Part shown: positions 28,109 to 37,493 of the stretch, in pieces
Numbering within the stretch: position 1 is the first letter of the stretch
Layout: every line of letters begins with the position of its first letter
From: JBBQWR01 sp038210495
GTDB taxonomy: Bacteria > Planctomycetota > Planctomycetia > Pirellulales > DATAWG01
Direction of reading: 5' to 3'
NCBI GenBank assembly: GCA_038210495.1
Contig: JBBQWR010000023.1
Location: forward strand, 1 to 64,000
Length of the DNA: 64,000 bases
The notes under the pieces: generated by a model
Seen by the model: the letters and a program-made list of their open reading frames with translations, nothing else
The model's database searches: none
Told to the model about the DNA's origin: nothing
Position numbers and translations under genes: made by a program

Positions 28109-30838
28109 TCACTGCGCGATCAGATAATAAATCGTCGTCGGTCTGAGCGTAATTGAATCGGCGTGTCCGACGACCCCTGCTGGAAGTCCACTGTGGTCAA
28201 GTGCCCGCACTGTGAGTTTCGCCGCGTCCGATCGCTTGAATTTCACCGTGCCGGAGATCTCCTTGACGAGCCACGGGTCGTGGCCGAGATTGACGATCCG
28301 CTTTACGCCGGCGCCGGCCGCCTCGGTTCGAAAATCGGTCGGCCGCTCTTCCGTCATCGCTTGCAACAGGATTCGGCGCGACTTGGCCAAGGGTTGCCCA
28401 TCGAGACTGACCGCCACGATGTGCCCCAGCGACAGGTCCGAGGAAATGACGATGTCGCCAAGCTCGGTTGGTCCGGCCTCAAGCAAGGCGCCGCTCAGGC
28501 CCTGGGCGGCTGGCGCGTCGATCGTAAGCAACCCCTTGCCGTAGTCCAATTTCAATTGGCGGGTGCTGCTGGTCACCATCTGGGCTTTATGATCGATGTA
28601 GGGTTCGAGATCGACGGCCGCGACGTGCGTAGCGCGGTTCTCCGCAAAGTTGACGTTTGCCCGGCCAGCGAAATGCACCAGTGGATCGATCACTTGTCCA
28701 GCCTTAACCGAGACTGTCGGCGGGACGTCCTTCAGCCGTAGCTCATCCAGCGCGGCGTCCTGCGGCAGCGGAGTGCCTTGCAGTTTGTAAAGATCGTCGA
28801 GATTAAGCGTCAAGTCGACGAGCAGCTTGCCTTCGTCAACCAGACCCCGCCGATAGATTAGCGCGGCCGCCGGAAACTGGCCCATCATCGCGGGCGTCGC
28901 CACGGTCCAGGGCTGCGTGAATATGCCGTAGTGCGTCGCCCACCGGTCGCCGTCAAAGGCGAAATGCACGACGCAGTCGGTCCCTTGCAAGGCGCCGTAG
29001 GCCGCGTAGTAAAGCGGCGCCTCGGACCGAAATCGGTTCGGCCGATTAAACGTGGTCTCCGAAATCATCGAGGGCTTGTCGTCGTAGCTCGGGTCCATCA
29101 CGGGATGGACGAACTGCTTCGGCTTGCCCGGCTCTTCCGCGTCGAATCGCAAAGCGCTGCGGTCGCTGTAAGTATGGCCGACGCGAATCGACCACTCGGC
29201 AGCCTCCCCTTTGTCGTTACAACCGAAGTAGCCATGCCGGTCGATGAAATCGCCGGGAGTGTAGCTGTATTTTTCCAGCGGTCCCAAGACCTGCGGGCTC
29301 GCGGTGACCCAGTTTGACCCGGTAACGACTCCTTTGAAGCCGAGCTCGCGCAAAAATTTCCGCGTGTCATCGTAAAACTGCCGCTGACTGAAGACCAGAA
29401 ACCGAACAGTGTCCTGGTCTCTCGCCGATTTTTCGTTGAAGACGTTCCATAGCGGCCGAAAGCCGATTCGGCCCGCGCCAATATTGTCTCGACCGTCCTT
29501 TTGGCCCTTCCAAGCCGCGAGCGCCTTGTCGAGCGAGCCGTATCTTTGCTTGAGCCAATCGCCGAACTGGGTTTCGACAAGCTTGAGCTCCGGGTCGGGG
29601 ATATTGCCGGCCGCGAAGGTCCAAAACAAATACGAGTCTTCGTTGATTAATTCGGCCCCAAACACGGCCGGCTCGTCGATCAGCCGCTTGCCGGTCGTCG
29701 GACTGGGGGTCAACAACAGCGCTTTCCACCACTTGCGATATTGATTCTGAAAGTCTTTGTTGAAGTACAGCGAGGCAAACGGATGCTTTCCGCCGTCGTA
29801 GCCGGCAAGCCATGGCGTGTCTGGTTTGGGGCTGAGCCAAATCGGGAAGTAGACCGAGAAGTGCGAATAAATACCCTCGGCCTTCATCGTCTCGACGATG
29901 TCGATCGCATGGCGGACCTTCGCCGGGTCCACGTCGCCCCGCTCGTCAAAATAGCCGCCGTGAATCCGAACTAGATTCACGCCGTATCGAGCAAGCAGCC
30001 GAGCACATTGGGCGAGAGATTTTCGATCTGACAAATCGCCGGGGGGTCCGTTGACCGCCCAAAACCGGACGGGCTCGCCCGTAACCGTGTGAACGAACCG
30101 CGATCCCTTGACGCCGATAAATCCGCCGGCGCCCGCGAGCGGTTCGTTCAAATCGCGAAGGTCGAGCGCCGAACCGCCCGATCCAACGGGCAGTTCGACC
30201 TTGGCTTCAAAGGCGAACCAACCCTTGTTCCCCTCGGACGCTTGCTTGAGCGCCGTCGCGACGTCGCCGGGCTTAAGAATTCCATGTGGCTGAAACGATT
30301 CGTCAGTCAGCACAAAGCAGTCGAGATAGCCGTGATTGCTGTTGGGCCCCTCGATCTTGAAGCGGATCGTGTTCTTCTTGTCGCGAAGCTGGACGTCGCC
30401 GACGTGAAACCAAGCGATGAATCGCAGATCGGGCTTGTCGTCGGCAGCGACGTTTTCCGAGCCGACGGCTCCTTTGCTCAGATCGATTTTTTTCCAATCG
30501 GCGTCGTTCAGTCGGAACGACATGCTGGACTGGATCGGATTGGCGCGCACCCAAAGCTCGTGTTTGCCGGTTTTGGCAGCCGTGAAGTCGTACTGGGCTT
30601 CGCCCGGCTTGTCCTTGTCGAAATTGCTGATGAAATCGCCGCCGGAAAAATGATCTTTCTTCACTTGGTCGTACCACCAGGGATGCCGATGCATGGTGGA
30701 TTGCGTCGGATTTTCTCCCTCGATCCAGATGGTTTCGCCATGGGCCGTCGATGCGGTCAACGAGACTGCGCCAATCAGCATCGTTAACCTCACAAGCCAA
30801 CGAATCGATCGCACGAACGGCAAAACGGTGGTCGCCAT
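28109..30838 (-). CDS. Secreted glycoside-hydrolase-like protein, TIM-barrel type
   Basis: Product of 909 residues with a signal peptide (LTMLIGAVSLTASTAHG). The N-terminal beta domain begins IWIEGENPTQS, as in carbohydrate-binding modules. The central barrel has LLARYGVNLVRIHGGYFDE and FGAELINEDSYLFW; the Asn-Glu there is the usual acid/base pair of clan GH-A enzymes. The C-terminal ~200 residues are beta-rich. It lies 59 bp downstream of a XylR-type regulator on the same strand, which supports sugar-induced expression. The exact GH family and substrate cannot be read by eye. Confidence 0.75.
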   Translation of the reverse strand: MATTVLPFVRSIRWLVRLTMLIGAVSLTASTAHGETIWIEGENPTQSTMHRHPWWYDQVKKDHFSGGDFISNFDKDKPGEAQYDFTAAKTGKHELWVRANPIQSSMSFRLNDADWKKIDLSKGAVGSENVAADDKPDLRFIAWFHVGDVQLRDKKNTIRFKIEGPNSNHGYLDCFVLTDESFQPHGILKPGDVATALKQASEGNKGWFAFEAKVELPVGSGGSALDLRDLNEPLAGAGGFIGVKGSRFVHTVTGEPVRFWAVNGPPGDLSDRKSLAQCARLLARYGVNLVRIHGGYFDERGDVDPAKVRHAIDIVETMKAEGIYSHFSVYFPIWLSPKPDTPWLAGYDGGKHPFASLYFNKDFQNQYRKWWKALLLTPSPTTGKRLIDEPAVFGAELINEDSYLFWTFAAGNIPDPELKLVETQFGDWLKQRYGSLDKALAAWKGQKDGRDNIGAGRIGFRPLWNVFNEKSARDQDTVRFLVFSQRQFYDDTRKFLRELGFKGVVTGSNWVTASPQVLGPLEKYSYTPGDFIDRHGYFGCNDKGEAAEWSIRVGHTYSDRSALRFDAEEPGKPKQFVHPVMDPSYDDKPSMISETTFNRPNRFRSEAPLYYAAYGALQGTDCVVHFAFDGDRWATHYGIFTQPWTVATPAMMGQFPAAALIYRRGLVDEGKLLVDLTLNLDDLYKLQGTPLPQDAALDELRLKDVPPTVSVKAGQVIDPLVHFAGRANVNFAENRATHVAAVDLEPYIDHKAQMVTSSTRQLKLDYGKGLLTIDAPAAQGLSGALLEAGPTELGDIVISSDLSLGHIVAVSLDGQPLAKSRRILLQAMTEERPTDFRTEAAGAGVKRIVNLGHDPWLVKEISGTVKFKRSDAAKLTVRALDHSGLPAGVVGHADSITLRPTTIYYLIAQ

Positions 30839-30897
30839 AAAAAATTCCGCTGTCGGAGCCCTTAAAGAGATGGTGATACGTCGATCTCGCCAATCGG

Positions 30898-32064
30898 TTA
30901 TTGCAGATATTTGAGCCGTTTTGAGCGATAATCGCCGGGCGAGACGCCCTCCTCGCGCTTGAAGGCCACGCTCAGATACTCGGGATGCTTGAAGCCGGCC
31001 CGGGGCGCGATTTCAGCGAGCGACATGTCGGTTTCTTCCAGAAGTTGCTTAACGCGCTGCAATTGCACCCGCAAGATTTCCTCGTGAGGCGTTCGACCCA
31101 GCGCTTTCTTGAATCGGCTCTCCAAGATGCTTCGGGACATCGGAACGACGCTCAGCAGGTTCTCGACCTTAATTCCGTTGATGGCATGTTCGCGAATATA
31201 CCGCACGGCCGTCGAAACCGCGGAATCGGCGATCGCCAGCACATCGCTCGACGGTCGCGTGCAAACACCGAGCGGCTCGATGAGCCGGAGCATGTCGGCG
31301 ATCGTCTGCCCGCGCATCATGGCATCGAGCGACTCGGCCGTTTCGTAGCCGATCCGCAAGGTGTCGCAGATGATGCTCGACAAGGGCGGATCGGTCAAGT
31401 TGCAGAGCAATTCGTCGTTATCGACGCCGATCACGGCCAGTTCGTCGGGAACGGCGACCTCGACTCGGCGGCAGGCTTCGAGTACTTGCCAGCCCCGCAG
31501 ATCGTTGCATGCCATCACCCCGCACGGTTTCCGCAACCCGCGCAACCACTCGCCAAGCTTTATATCCTCCTGCTGCCACGAGACGGACGATTTGCCGGAC
31601 GAGGTCGCGGCCGGTAACGTTGTGAGCGAGCAACCGGCCTGCTCGGCGAAGTGCGTGAACCAATGGCATCGTTCGCGCGACCAGGCAAAATGATCGATGC
31701 CGCAAAAAGCCAGATTTTTAAATCCCCGTTGGGTAAGATGCTCGACGGCCATGCGGGCGACGGCCCGATTGTCGGTTTCCACGCACAACAGGCTGGGCGC
31801 CAATCGACTGCCGCTGACATCGACCGATGGCGCCTTCATCGCCAACACGGCCTTGGCGATCTGCGGAGTGATAATCCGCGCGATGATGCCTTCGCCGTGC
31901 CAGTTTTTGAGCCAGTCGGGAGGCGAATTTCCTAAACCCTGGTCGGCTAGGTAGATCGACCACAATTGGTGGTCGCGCATGTAGGAGTAAATACCCCGCA
32001 TGACGCCCCGGGCGTAGGCGTTGGAGCGCTCAATCAGCAGGGCGATGTTCGGCCGTTTCGCCAT
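30898..32064 (-). CDS. XylR-type regulator: LacI-like sensor plus AraC HTH
   Basis: Product of 388 residues. Residues ~1-270 are a periplasmic-binding-type sensor (ARGVMRGIYSYMRDH, GVMACNDLRGWQVLEACR, AVIGVDNDELLCNLTDPPLS). The last ~100 residues carry two AraC helix-turn-helices ending AGFKHPEYLSVAFKREEG. This order matches E. coli XylR, which activates xylose genes on sugar binding. The gene is immediately upstream of, and probably co-transcribed with, the glycoside hydrolase. Confidence 0.9.
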   Translation of the reverse strand: MAKRPNIALLIERSNAYARGVMRGIYSYMRDHQLWSIYLADQGLGNSPPDWLKNWHGEGIIARIITPQIAKAVLAMKAPSVDVSGSRLAPSLLCVETDNRAVARMAVEHLTQRGFKNLAFCGIDHFAWSRERCHWFTHFAEQAGCSLTTLPAATSSGKSSVSWQQEDIKLGEWLRGLRKPCGVMACNDLRGWQVLEACRRVEVAVPDELAVIGVDNDELLCNLTDPPLSSIICDTLRIGYETAESLDAMMRGQTIADMLRLIEPLGVCTRPSSDVLAIADSAVSTAVRYIREHAINGIKVENLLSVVPMSRSILESRFKKALGRTPHEEILRVQLQRVKQLLEETDMSLAEIAPRAGFKHPEYLSVAFKREEGVSPGDYRSKRLKYLQ

Positions 32065-32330
32065 GGAGGCTGAAAAATCTCAAGGAAAGGTTTGCGGGTA
32101 AATGAGAATTTGATTGTCCGGATGCGGCAAGTCAAGAGAATCCGCGATCAAGAACGTAAAATCGCGGGCGAGAAAGCTCATTGAGTCGAACCGGCTTTCC
32201 TGGGAAAGAGACTGCCAAATCACCAAAGTTCGCACTCCTACCTTTTCTTTGTCCGCCAGGATGTATAATTTAGACGAATCGAAGATGAGAGAAACGAATC
32301 TCCCCCCGCTTTTGAAATTGGAGCAGTGCG

Positions 32331-32663
32331 ATGTCAGTGACATTAACGGAAAAGGCCGCCTCGGAAGTTAAGAAGATCATGTCCGACCAGAAGATGGGTC
32401 CGGAACTGATGCTGCGAGTCGGCGTGGCTGGCGGCGGCTGCAGCGGCTTCCAATATGCCCTGGGTTTCGACGACAAGTTCGACGACTCGATCGACGCCAA
32501 GCGAGAATTCCACGGCGTGACGATCGTCGTCGACAAAAAGAGCGACCTGTACCTCGACGGGACGACGGTCGACTTTTTCGAAGACATCAGCAAGCGGGGC
32601 TTCACGTTCGACAATCCGAACGCCGTGAAAAGTTGCGGCTGCGGCAGTTCGTTCAACGCCTGA
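32331..32663 (+). CDS. erpA: Iron-sulfur cluster insertion protein (IscA/ErpA type)
   Basis: Product of 110 residues. The three conserved cysteines are present as GGGCSGFQY and SCGCGSSF. A-type carriers deliver Fe-S clusters to apoproteins. GGAG lies eight bases before ATG 32331. It is divergent from the XylR-type gene and stands apart from any isc/suf operon here. Confidence 0.94.
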   Translation: MSVTLTEKAASEVKKIMSDQKMGPELMLRVGVAGGGCSGFQYALGFDDKFDDSIDAKREFHGVTIVVDKKSDLYLDGTTVDFFEDISKRGFTFDNPNAVKSCGCGSSFNA

Positions 32664-32865
32664 GCCGTTCGGGCAGAGTGTCGCCGATTGTCCATTGCCG
32701 GCGGCGGCCGCGGAAATTGACGACCGTCGCAATCGCCATGGTCCGATCGGTCGTGGCGTTTTCGTTTCAGGTTCGGGGCGCCGTCGTATCGACTGCTCTG
32801 GTAACTCGCCTTCCGTCTGTCCGTTTGAAGAACTAGAATTCGCGGCATTCCAAGGAGGGAATGGC

Positions 32866-34215
32866 ATGCTGGCTTTCTTCAACTTTCCCGCGCGCCAGTT
32901 GGCGGCCGCAAAACGAATCGTCTCGCATCTGGCCGAAAATTGCGACGTGCCGGTCGCCGTCCGATTGTGGGACGGCTCGGTCACTCCGCTGAGCAATCCA
33001 GCTTCGCCGCTGACGCTGGCCATTCGCAGCCCCGGCGTGATCGGATCGCTGATGCGCTGGCCGACGCTCGACAATTTGCTGCGGCAATATGCGACCGGCG
33101 GAATCGACTTCGAGGGAGGCGATCTCACGGAGTTTGCCGCCGCGATCCGCGCCGCAGTCCGCAAGCCGAAACTGCGGAATCTGAGCAAGCGGTTGTTGCT
33201 TTCCGCGGCTCTACCGCTACTGTTGGCGCCGGGGGAGAAGAAGCAGGTGCAGCACGCGTTCGCCGGCGACTTCGACGCAGTCGATCCCAAACATCGCAAG
33301 AACCGCGACTATATCCAATTTCACTACGACATCGGCAACGATTTCTACCGGCTGTTCCTCGATTCCGAGATGCTGTACTCGTGCGGCTACTTCACCGACG
33401 CGGGCAATTCGATCGAGCAGGCCCAGCAGGACAAGCTTGAGATCATCTGCCGCAAGCTGCGGCTGCGACCGGGCGAGCGGATGTTGGACATCGGCTGCGG
33501 CTGGGGCGGGCTAATTTGCTACGCCGCCGAGAAGTACGGCGTCGAGGCTCACGGCGTGACGCTCGCGCAAACGCAATTCGACCATGTGCAAGAGAAAATT
33601 CGGCGGCGGAATTTGCAGGGCCGCGTGACGATCGAGCTCCGCGACTACCGCGACGTCGAGGGTCCATTCGACAAGATCGCCAGCGTCGGCATGTTCGAGC
33701 ACGTCGGCGTCGCCAACATGGAAGGCTATTTCGGCAAGATCAATTCGCTGCTCCGCGATCGCGGCATTGTGCTAAATCACGGCATCTCGCGCCGGGCCAA
33801 ACCCAAGGCCAGCGCCAAACGCTTCCACAAACGCCGGCCCGAGCAGCGGTTGATTGCCAAGTATATCTTTCCCGGCGGCGAGCTGGACCACATCGGCCAC
33901 ACACTCGAATCGCTGGAGGCCACGAAGTTTCACGTCCACGACGTCGAAGGCTGGCGCGAGCACTATGCCCTGACAACGCGGCTCTGGTGCCAGCGACTGT
34001 CGGCCCGTCGCGACGAGGCGATGAAGCTCGTGGGCCCCGAGCGGTATCGGCTTTGGGTAGCGTATCTGGCGTCGGTCTCGACCGCCTTCCGCGACGGGAC
34101 GCTCCAGATTTTTCAGGTCGTCGCCAGCAAGCACGCCGCGCGAGGTCTTTCGGAACTGCCGCTCACGCGCGAGGATCTCTATGGCGGCGAAAGTCAGCGG
34201 CGCTCAGTAGCGTGA
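32866..34215 (+). CDS. cfa: Cyclopropane-fatty-acyl-phospholipid synthase family methyltransferase
   Basis: Product of 449 residues. The SAM site is MLDIGCGWGGLICYAAE near residue 206; HYDIGNDFYRLFLD and LYSCGYF are CFA-synthase landmarks. It probably methylenates or methylates unsaturated phospholipid acyl chains. AGGAGG (32853-32858) seven bases upstream fixes ATG 32866; the open frame to 32695 has no support. The N-terminal ~110 residues resemble the sterol-carrier-like domain seen in some members. Confidence 0.92.
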   Translation: MLAFFNFPARQLAAAKRIVSHLAENCDVPVAVRLWDGSVTPLSNPASPLTLAIRSPGVIGSLMRWPTLDNLLRQYATGGIDFEGGDLTEFAAAIRAAVRKPKLRNLSKRLLLSAALPLLLAPGEKKQVQHAFAGDFDAVDPKHRKNRDYIQFHYDIGNDFYRLFLDSEMLYSCGYFTDAGNSIEQAQQDKLEIICRKLRLRPGERMLDIGCGWGGLICYAAEKYGVEAHGVTLAQTQFDHVQEKIRRRNLQGRVTIELRDYRDVEGPFDKIASVGMFEHVGVANMEGYFGKINSLLRDRGIVLNHGISRRAKPKASAKRFHKRRPEQRLIAKYIFPGGELDHIGHTLESLEATKFHVHDVEGWREHYALTTRLWCQRLSARRDEAMKLVGPERYRLWVAYLASVSTAFRDGTLQIFQVVASKHAARGLSELPLTREDLYGGESQRRSVA

Positions 34216-34241
34216 CAGCTGTACGACCATCGGCGACAGCT

Positions 34242-35093
34242 TCATCGAAACGGCGGGTTCAAAATATCGTCGCGTAGAAGCGTAAAGAGCCCGGCGGCCA
34301 ACAGGTCGGCCGTCGTACCCGGGTTGCGGCGATGGCCGTCGCCGCGGAGCCAGAAGTCAAAATCGGCCGCCGCAGTCCAAAAATCTTCGCTCTCAGGAGG
34401 ACCGGCAGCCAGGACGGCCGCGGCATGGTCGGCCGCCCGCTGGGCGATTTCTGGGCCGCATTTGCGGGCAATCAGGCTATCGGGATAGCGGCTCATGGTT
34501 TCTAGCTGCGCTACGACGATCGCGTCGTACATGCCCAAGCCCGCGGCGAGCCGTTGACGGATCGTGGGGGCGACAAATCCCAGCACGTCCTCGAACCCGT
34601 TTGCATATTGCCGGGCCACCAGATCGCGCTGCTGAGCCAATCGCATCGCGGCGACGAGATCGGTCGGCGGATCGCCCGCGACGTCGGCGCTGTCGACCGT
34701 TCCGAGTCCCCCCGCGCAGGCCGTGCAAATCGCTTCATAGACGTCCCTCGAATCGCTCGTCGTTAGCCCGCTGAGAACGTCCTGAACACCGGCCGCCAGC
34801 GTTTGCTCTCGCGGCACGGCGGCAAGCGGAGCTATCAGCAAAATCGCGCCAAGATTCGAGTTGGTGGCGATCGCCGATCGGGTCGCTTGCACAGCGGCAA
34901 GAATCGTTTTTCCGACCGACGTTTTCGCCGCCAAGTCGACGATCGGGCCGATCACAGCGGCGCTGACCAAGAGATCGGGATAAGTCAGGCCGTCAAAATC
35001 GGCCCCCCGATGCACGTTCCCCGGCTTCGGAGCGGTCGCCTCGAAGACACAGGCCAGCGTCGCGCACTGGCCGATGGATAAACGATGACGCAT
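34242..35093 (-). CDS. CitG-like triphosphoribosyl-dephospho-CoA synthase family protein
   Basis: Product of 283 residues. ATAPKPGNVHRGADFDGLTY is the CitG/MdcB signature; TNSNLGAILLIAPLAA and NPGTTADLLAAGLF follow. CitG makes the prosthetic-group precursor of citrate lyase, but no citrate or malonate lyase genes are nearby. In planctomycetes and methylotrophs homologues are often linked to tetrahydromethanopterin C1 metabolism, so a pterin-related role is possible (inference, not visible here). Confidence 0.78.
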   Translation of the reverse strand: MRHRLSIGQCATLACVFEATAPKPGNVHRGADFDGLTYPDLLVSAAVIGPIVDLAAKTSVGKTILAAVQATRSAIATNSNLGAILLIAPLAAVPREQTLAAGVQDVLSGLTTSDSRDVYEAICTACAGGLGTVDSADVAGDPPTDLVAAMRLAQQRDLVARQYANGFEDVLGFVAPTIRQRLAAGLGMYDAIVVAQLETMSRYPDSLIARKCGPEIAQRAADHAAAVLAAGPPESEDFWTAAADFDFWLRGDGHRRNPGTTADLLAAGLFTLLRDDILNPPFR

Positions 35094-35124
35094 GGTGGCA
35101 CATCCAGGGCGCGGGGTTAATTCG

Positions 35125-35195
35125 AGCCCCGGTGGTCTGCTCTCGAAGACAAATCAACTCTCGGGGCTTCGGCGAGGACGCCTCCGGCGCCAGGC
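35125..35195 (+). repeat. GAAGCCCCGG repeat family, copy 3 (long form)
   Basis: The same layout as copy 2: gagccccggtggtctgctct, a short variable stretch, then ggggcttcggcgaggacgcc. It sits between the CitG-like and PP2C genes, ending 17 bp from the PP2C stop. Confidence 0.75.
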
Positions 35196-35211
35196 GTATT
35201 GCTAACGGTTC

Positions 35212-36522
35212 TTAGATCGGCAATTCGTCGGCCGGGGGCCGGCGGCGGCCTTGATTGCGGAGCTGCGTCATCATGAACCGCAGGGCATGCACTAATTCGC
35301 GAATCGCTTGGCTGTAGTCCCGGCGATCGGCGGCCTGCTTGGCTTGCTCCCGGCATTGATTGAACTTGGTCCAATCGACGTCCCATTGGCCATCGCCGGC
35401 GGCCTCGCGAAGTTGGCCGACCAATTGCGCAAGACTGCCCACGATCGTGGCATTGGGAGCGCAATCGCATGTAACGTACGGCCCGCGCCCCAGCCGGGCG
35501 CCGGGCGCAAGATATTGGATCCGATCGGCCGGAGTGATCGATTGCAAAATGCCCGTGGTCGCCAAGCCGCCGGCTGCCACGAGACAGAGCGCCGTCGGGA
35601 TCCAGTTCACTTGACTTAGCCCGACGGCCGCGACGACCAACACCAACGCGGCGATCCAGAGCCATTTCGTATTGGCCGTCGGGCGTTTGTCGGCCGACTC
35701 GCGAGCGATGGCCAGCGGCGCTGGCGGCGGTCCCTGTTGGCCCGTAATGGCCGCGCCGGTGACGCGGATAATCAGAATCGTGGTATTGTCCGGTCCGCCG
35801 CGAAGATTGGCCAAATCGATCAGCACCTGCGCCGCTTCGGCGGGCGGCATTGCGGTGACGATCGCGCCGATCTCTTCGTCTTTGACTTGACCCGTCAGAC
35901 CGTCGCTACACATCAAAAATGTGTCGCCGACCTCCAGCGGATAGGGCCCCTCGATGTCGACCTTGACATCGTGATGCGGGCCGAGCGAGCGGGTAATAAT
36001 ATTCTTCGGAACGAGGTTGGCCGGCGCGTCTTTGGGAATCTGCCCGCTGGCCGCCATCTCCCACACGAGGCTGTGATCGAACGTGAGTTGCTCAAGCTTC
36101 GCCGCTCGGACTCGATACACGCGGCTATCGCCGACATGGGCGACCAAAGCGCCTTGCGGCAAGATGATCAGCACGCTGGCCGTCGTGCCCATGCCGTGAA
36201 ATTCGGCGTTCGCCTGACCGCGGCGATGAATCTGTTGATTGATTTCGCGAATGCTGTTGAAGATCGCCGCAGGGGCCGCTTCGTCCCCCTGCTTGTGATA
36301 ATTGTGGGGAATCCCGTCGGCCGCCATTTTGCTAGCTAGCTCGCCGGCCGCGTGGGCGCCCATCCCGTCGGCCACGACGAACACATGGCCGCGGCGCTGC
36401 CAGCTATCGACGTCGCCGGCGATCATCACGGCCATCGAATCTTGATTGTTGGCCCGCCGCATGCCCACGTCGGTCACTTCGACATGCGTAAGACAGTCGC
36501 TCCAATTTAGCGTCTGTTGCAT
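35212..36522 (-). CDS. PP2C-family protein phosphatase with membrane helices
   Basis: Product of 436 residues. Metal-binding PP2C motifs are in order: RRANNQDSM, VVADGMGAHAAGE, HVGDSRVY, MCSDGLTG and GGPDNTT. Two hydrophobic segments follow near residues 285-335 and then a cytoplasmic tail. It would reverse Ser/Thr phosphorylation by Hanks kinases such as the one at 3101. Start ATG 36522 fits the family. Confidence 0.92.
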   Translation of the reverse strand: MQQTLNWSDCLTHVEVTDVGMRRANNQDSMAVMIAGDVDSWQRRGHVFVVADGMGAHAAGELASKMAADGIPHNYHKQGDEAAPAAIFNSIREINQQIHRRGQANAEFHGMGTTASVLIILPQGALVAHVGDSRVYRVRAAKLEQLTFDHSLVWEMAASGQIPKDAPANLVPKNIITRSLGPHHDVKVDIEGPYPLEVGDTFLMCSDGLTGQVKDEEIGAIVTAMPPAEAAQVLIDLANLRGGPDNTTILIIRVTGAAITGQQGPPPAPLAIARESADKRPTANTKWLWIAALVLVVAAVGLSQVNWIPTALCLVAAGGLATTGILQSITPADRIQYLAPGARLGRGPYVTCDCAPNATIVGSLAQLVGQLREAAGDGQWDVDWTKFNQCREQAKQAADRRDYSQAIRELVHALRFMMTQLRNQGRRRPPADELPI

Positions 36523-36763
36523 TCTGGGCCTGTTTTACCGGAACGGACTAAGACTCGATTGGAAAAATGCGGCAGTCTGCGCATGATTTGGACGGAATTC
36601 AGCAGCCATCGTATTCTAACTCAGCAAAATCGGGGGGTATAGATGCCAGCAATGGCGCCGCTATCGAAACGATTCGGTCTGGCTCGACGCCGCCCGCACG
36701 ACTATACTCCGCCCGCAAAATCCGCAGTGGCGAGGCAAGGCAAGTCGGGAGACGGGAGTCCGC

Positions 36764-37471
36764 GTGCGCGACGCTGTTATATGCCGAATCCGTTCCAAGT
36801 GGCGAATCGCCGGCCTGTGGGCGATGATCGCGTCGCTCGCCTTACAAGCCGGCTGCGTCGATCGTCGGTTGACGGTGCGGACCAATCCGCCCGGAGCTCA
36901 GTTGTTTGTCGACGACTATGAAATTGGGACGACGCCCGTGTCGACCGACTTCACATATTACGGCACTCGTCAGATTCGACTCATCAAGGATGGCTACGAG
37001 ACGCTGGTTATCAAGCAGCCGATACCCGCGCCGTGGTATCAATATTTTCCCGTCGACTTCGTGACCGAGAACCTCGTCCCCGGTCAGATTCGCGACGAGC
37101 GCGTCGTGACTTATCAATTGCAGCCGTCCATCCAAGTGCCCAACGAGCAACTTGTCGGCCGGGCGCAGGCCTTGCGCGAGAACGGCCGAGCTGGCGCGTT
37201 AGCAAACGCGGCCGCCCGAGGGCCACAACCTCTCGGCGCTGCCATCCCCGGTTATGCGCCGCCGCCGAATGTCGTTCCCAGTGCTGAACCGGTCTCCCCC
37301 GGCAACGTGCTGCCGCCACCCACCAATTCGCTGCCCCCCGGCGCCGCGCAGCCACCGGCCGGCTATAGTGTCCCGCCAGGTTACGCCGCGCCTGCGCCAA
37401 CATATCCCAGCGCCGTGCCGGCGCCGTATTCTCAACCGGCAAGCGGCAGACCGTTCCAACCGCTGCCGTAA
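36764..37471 (+). CDS. PEGA-domain lipoprotein
   Basis: Product of 235 residues from a GTG with GGGAG five bases upstream. The signal peptide ends in a lipobox (LALQAGC). A PEGA domain follows (LTVRTNPPGAQLFVDDYEIG, IRLIKDGYET). The second half is Pro/Gly/Ala-rich low complexity (PPPNVVPSAEP), likely extended. Function is unknown; PEGA modules are surface or periplasmic binding units. Confidence 0.85.
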   Translation: MRDAVICRIRSKWRIAGLWAMIASLALQAGCVDRRLTVRTNPPGAQLFVDDYEIGTTPVSTDFTYYGTRQIRLIKDGYETLVIKQPIPAPWYQYFPVDFVTENLVPGQIRDERVVTYQLQPSIQVPNEQLVGRAQALRENGRAGALANAAARGPQPLGAAIPGYAPPPNVVPSAEPVSPGNVLPPPTNSLPPGAAQPPAGYSVPPGYAAPAPTYPSAVPAPYSQPASGRPFQPLP

Positions 37472-37493
37472 CACTTGTTGAGTGCTCAGCGCA

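Noticed and set aside
33516..34277. Long open frame antisense or shifted within cfa
   Set aside because: GC-rich shadow of the methyltransferase frame; Arg-rich and without motifs.
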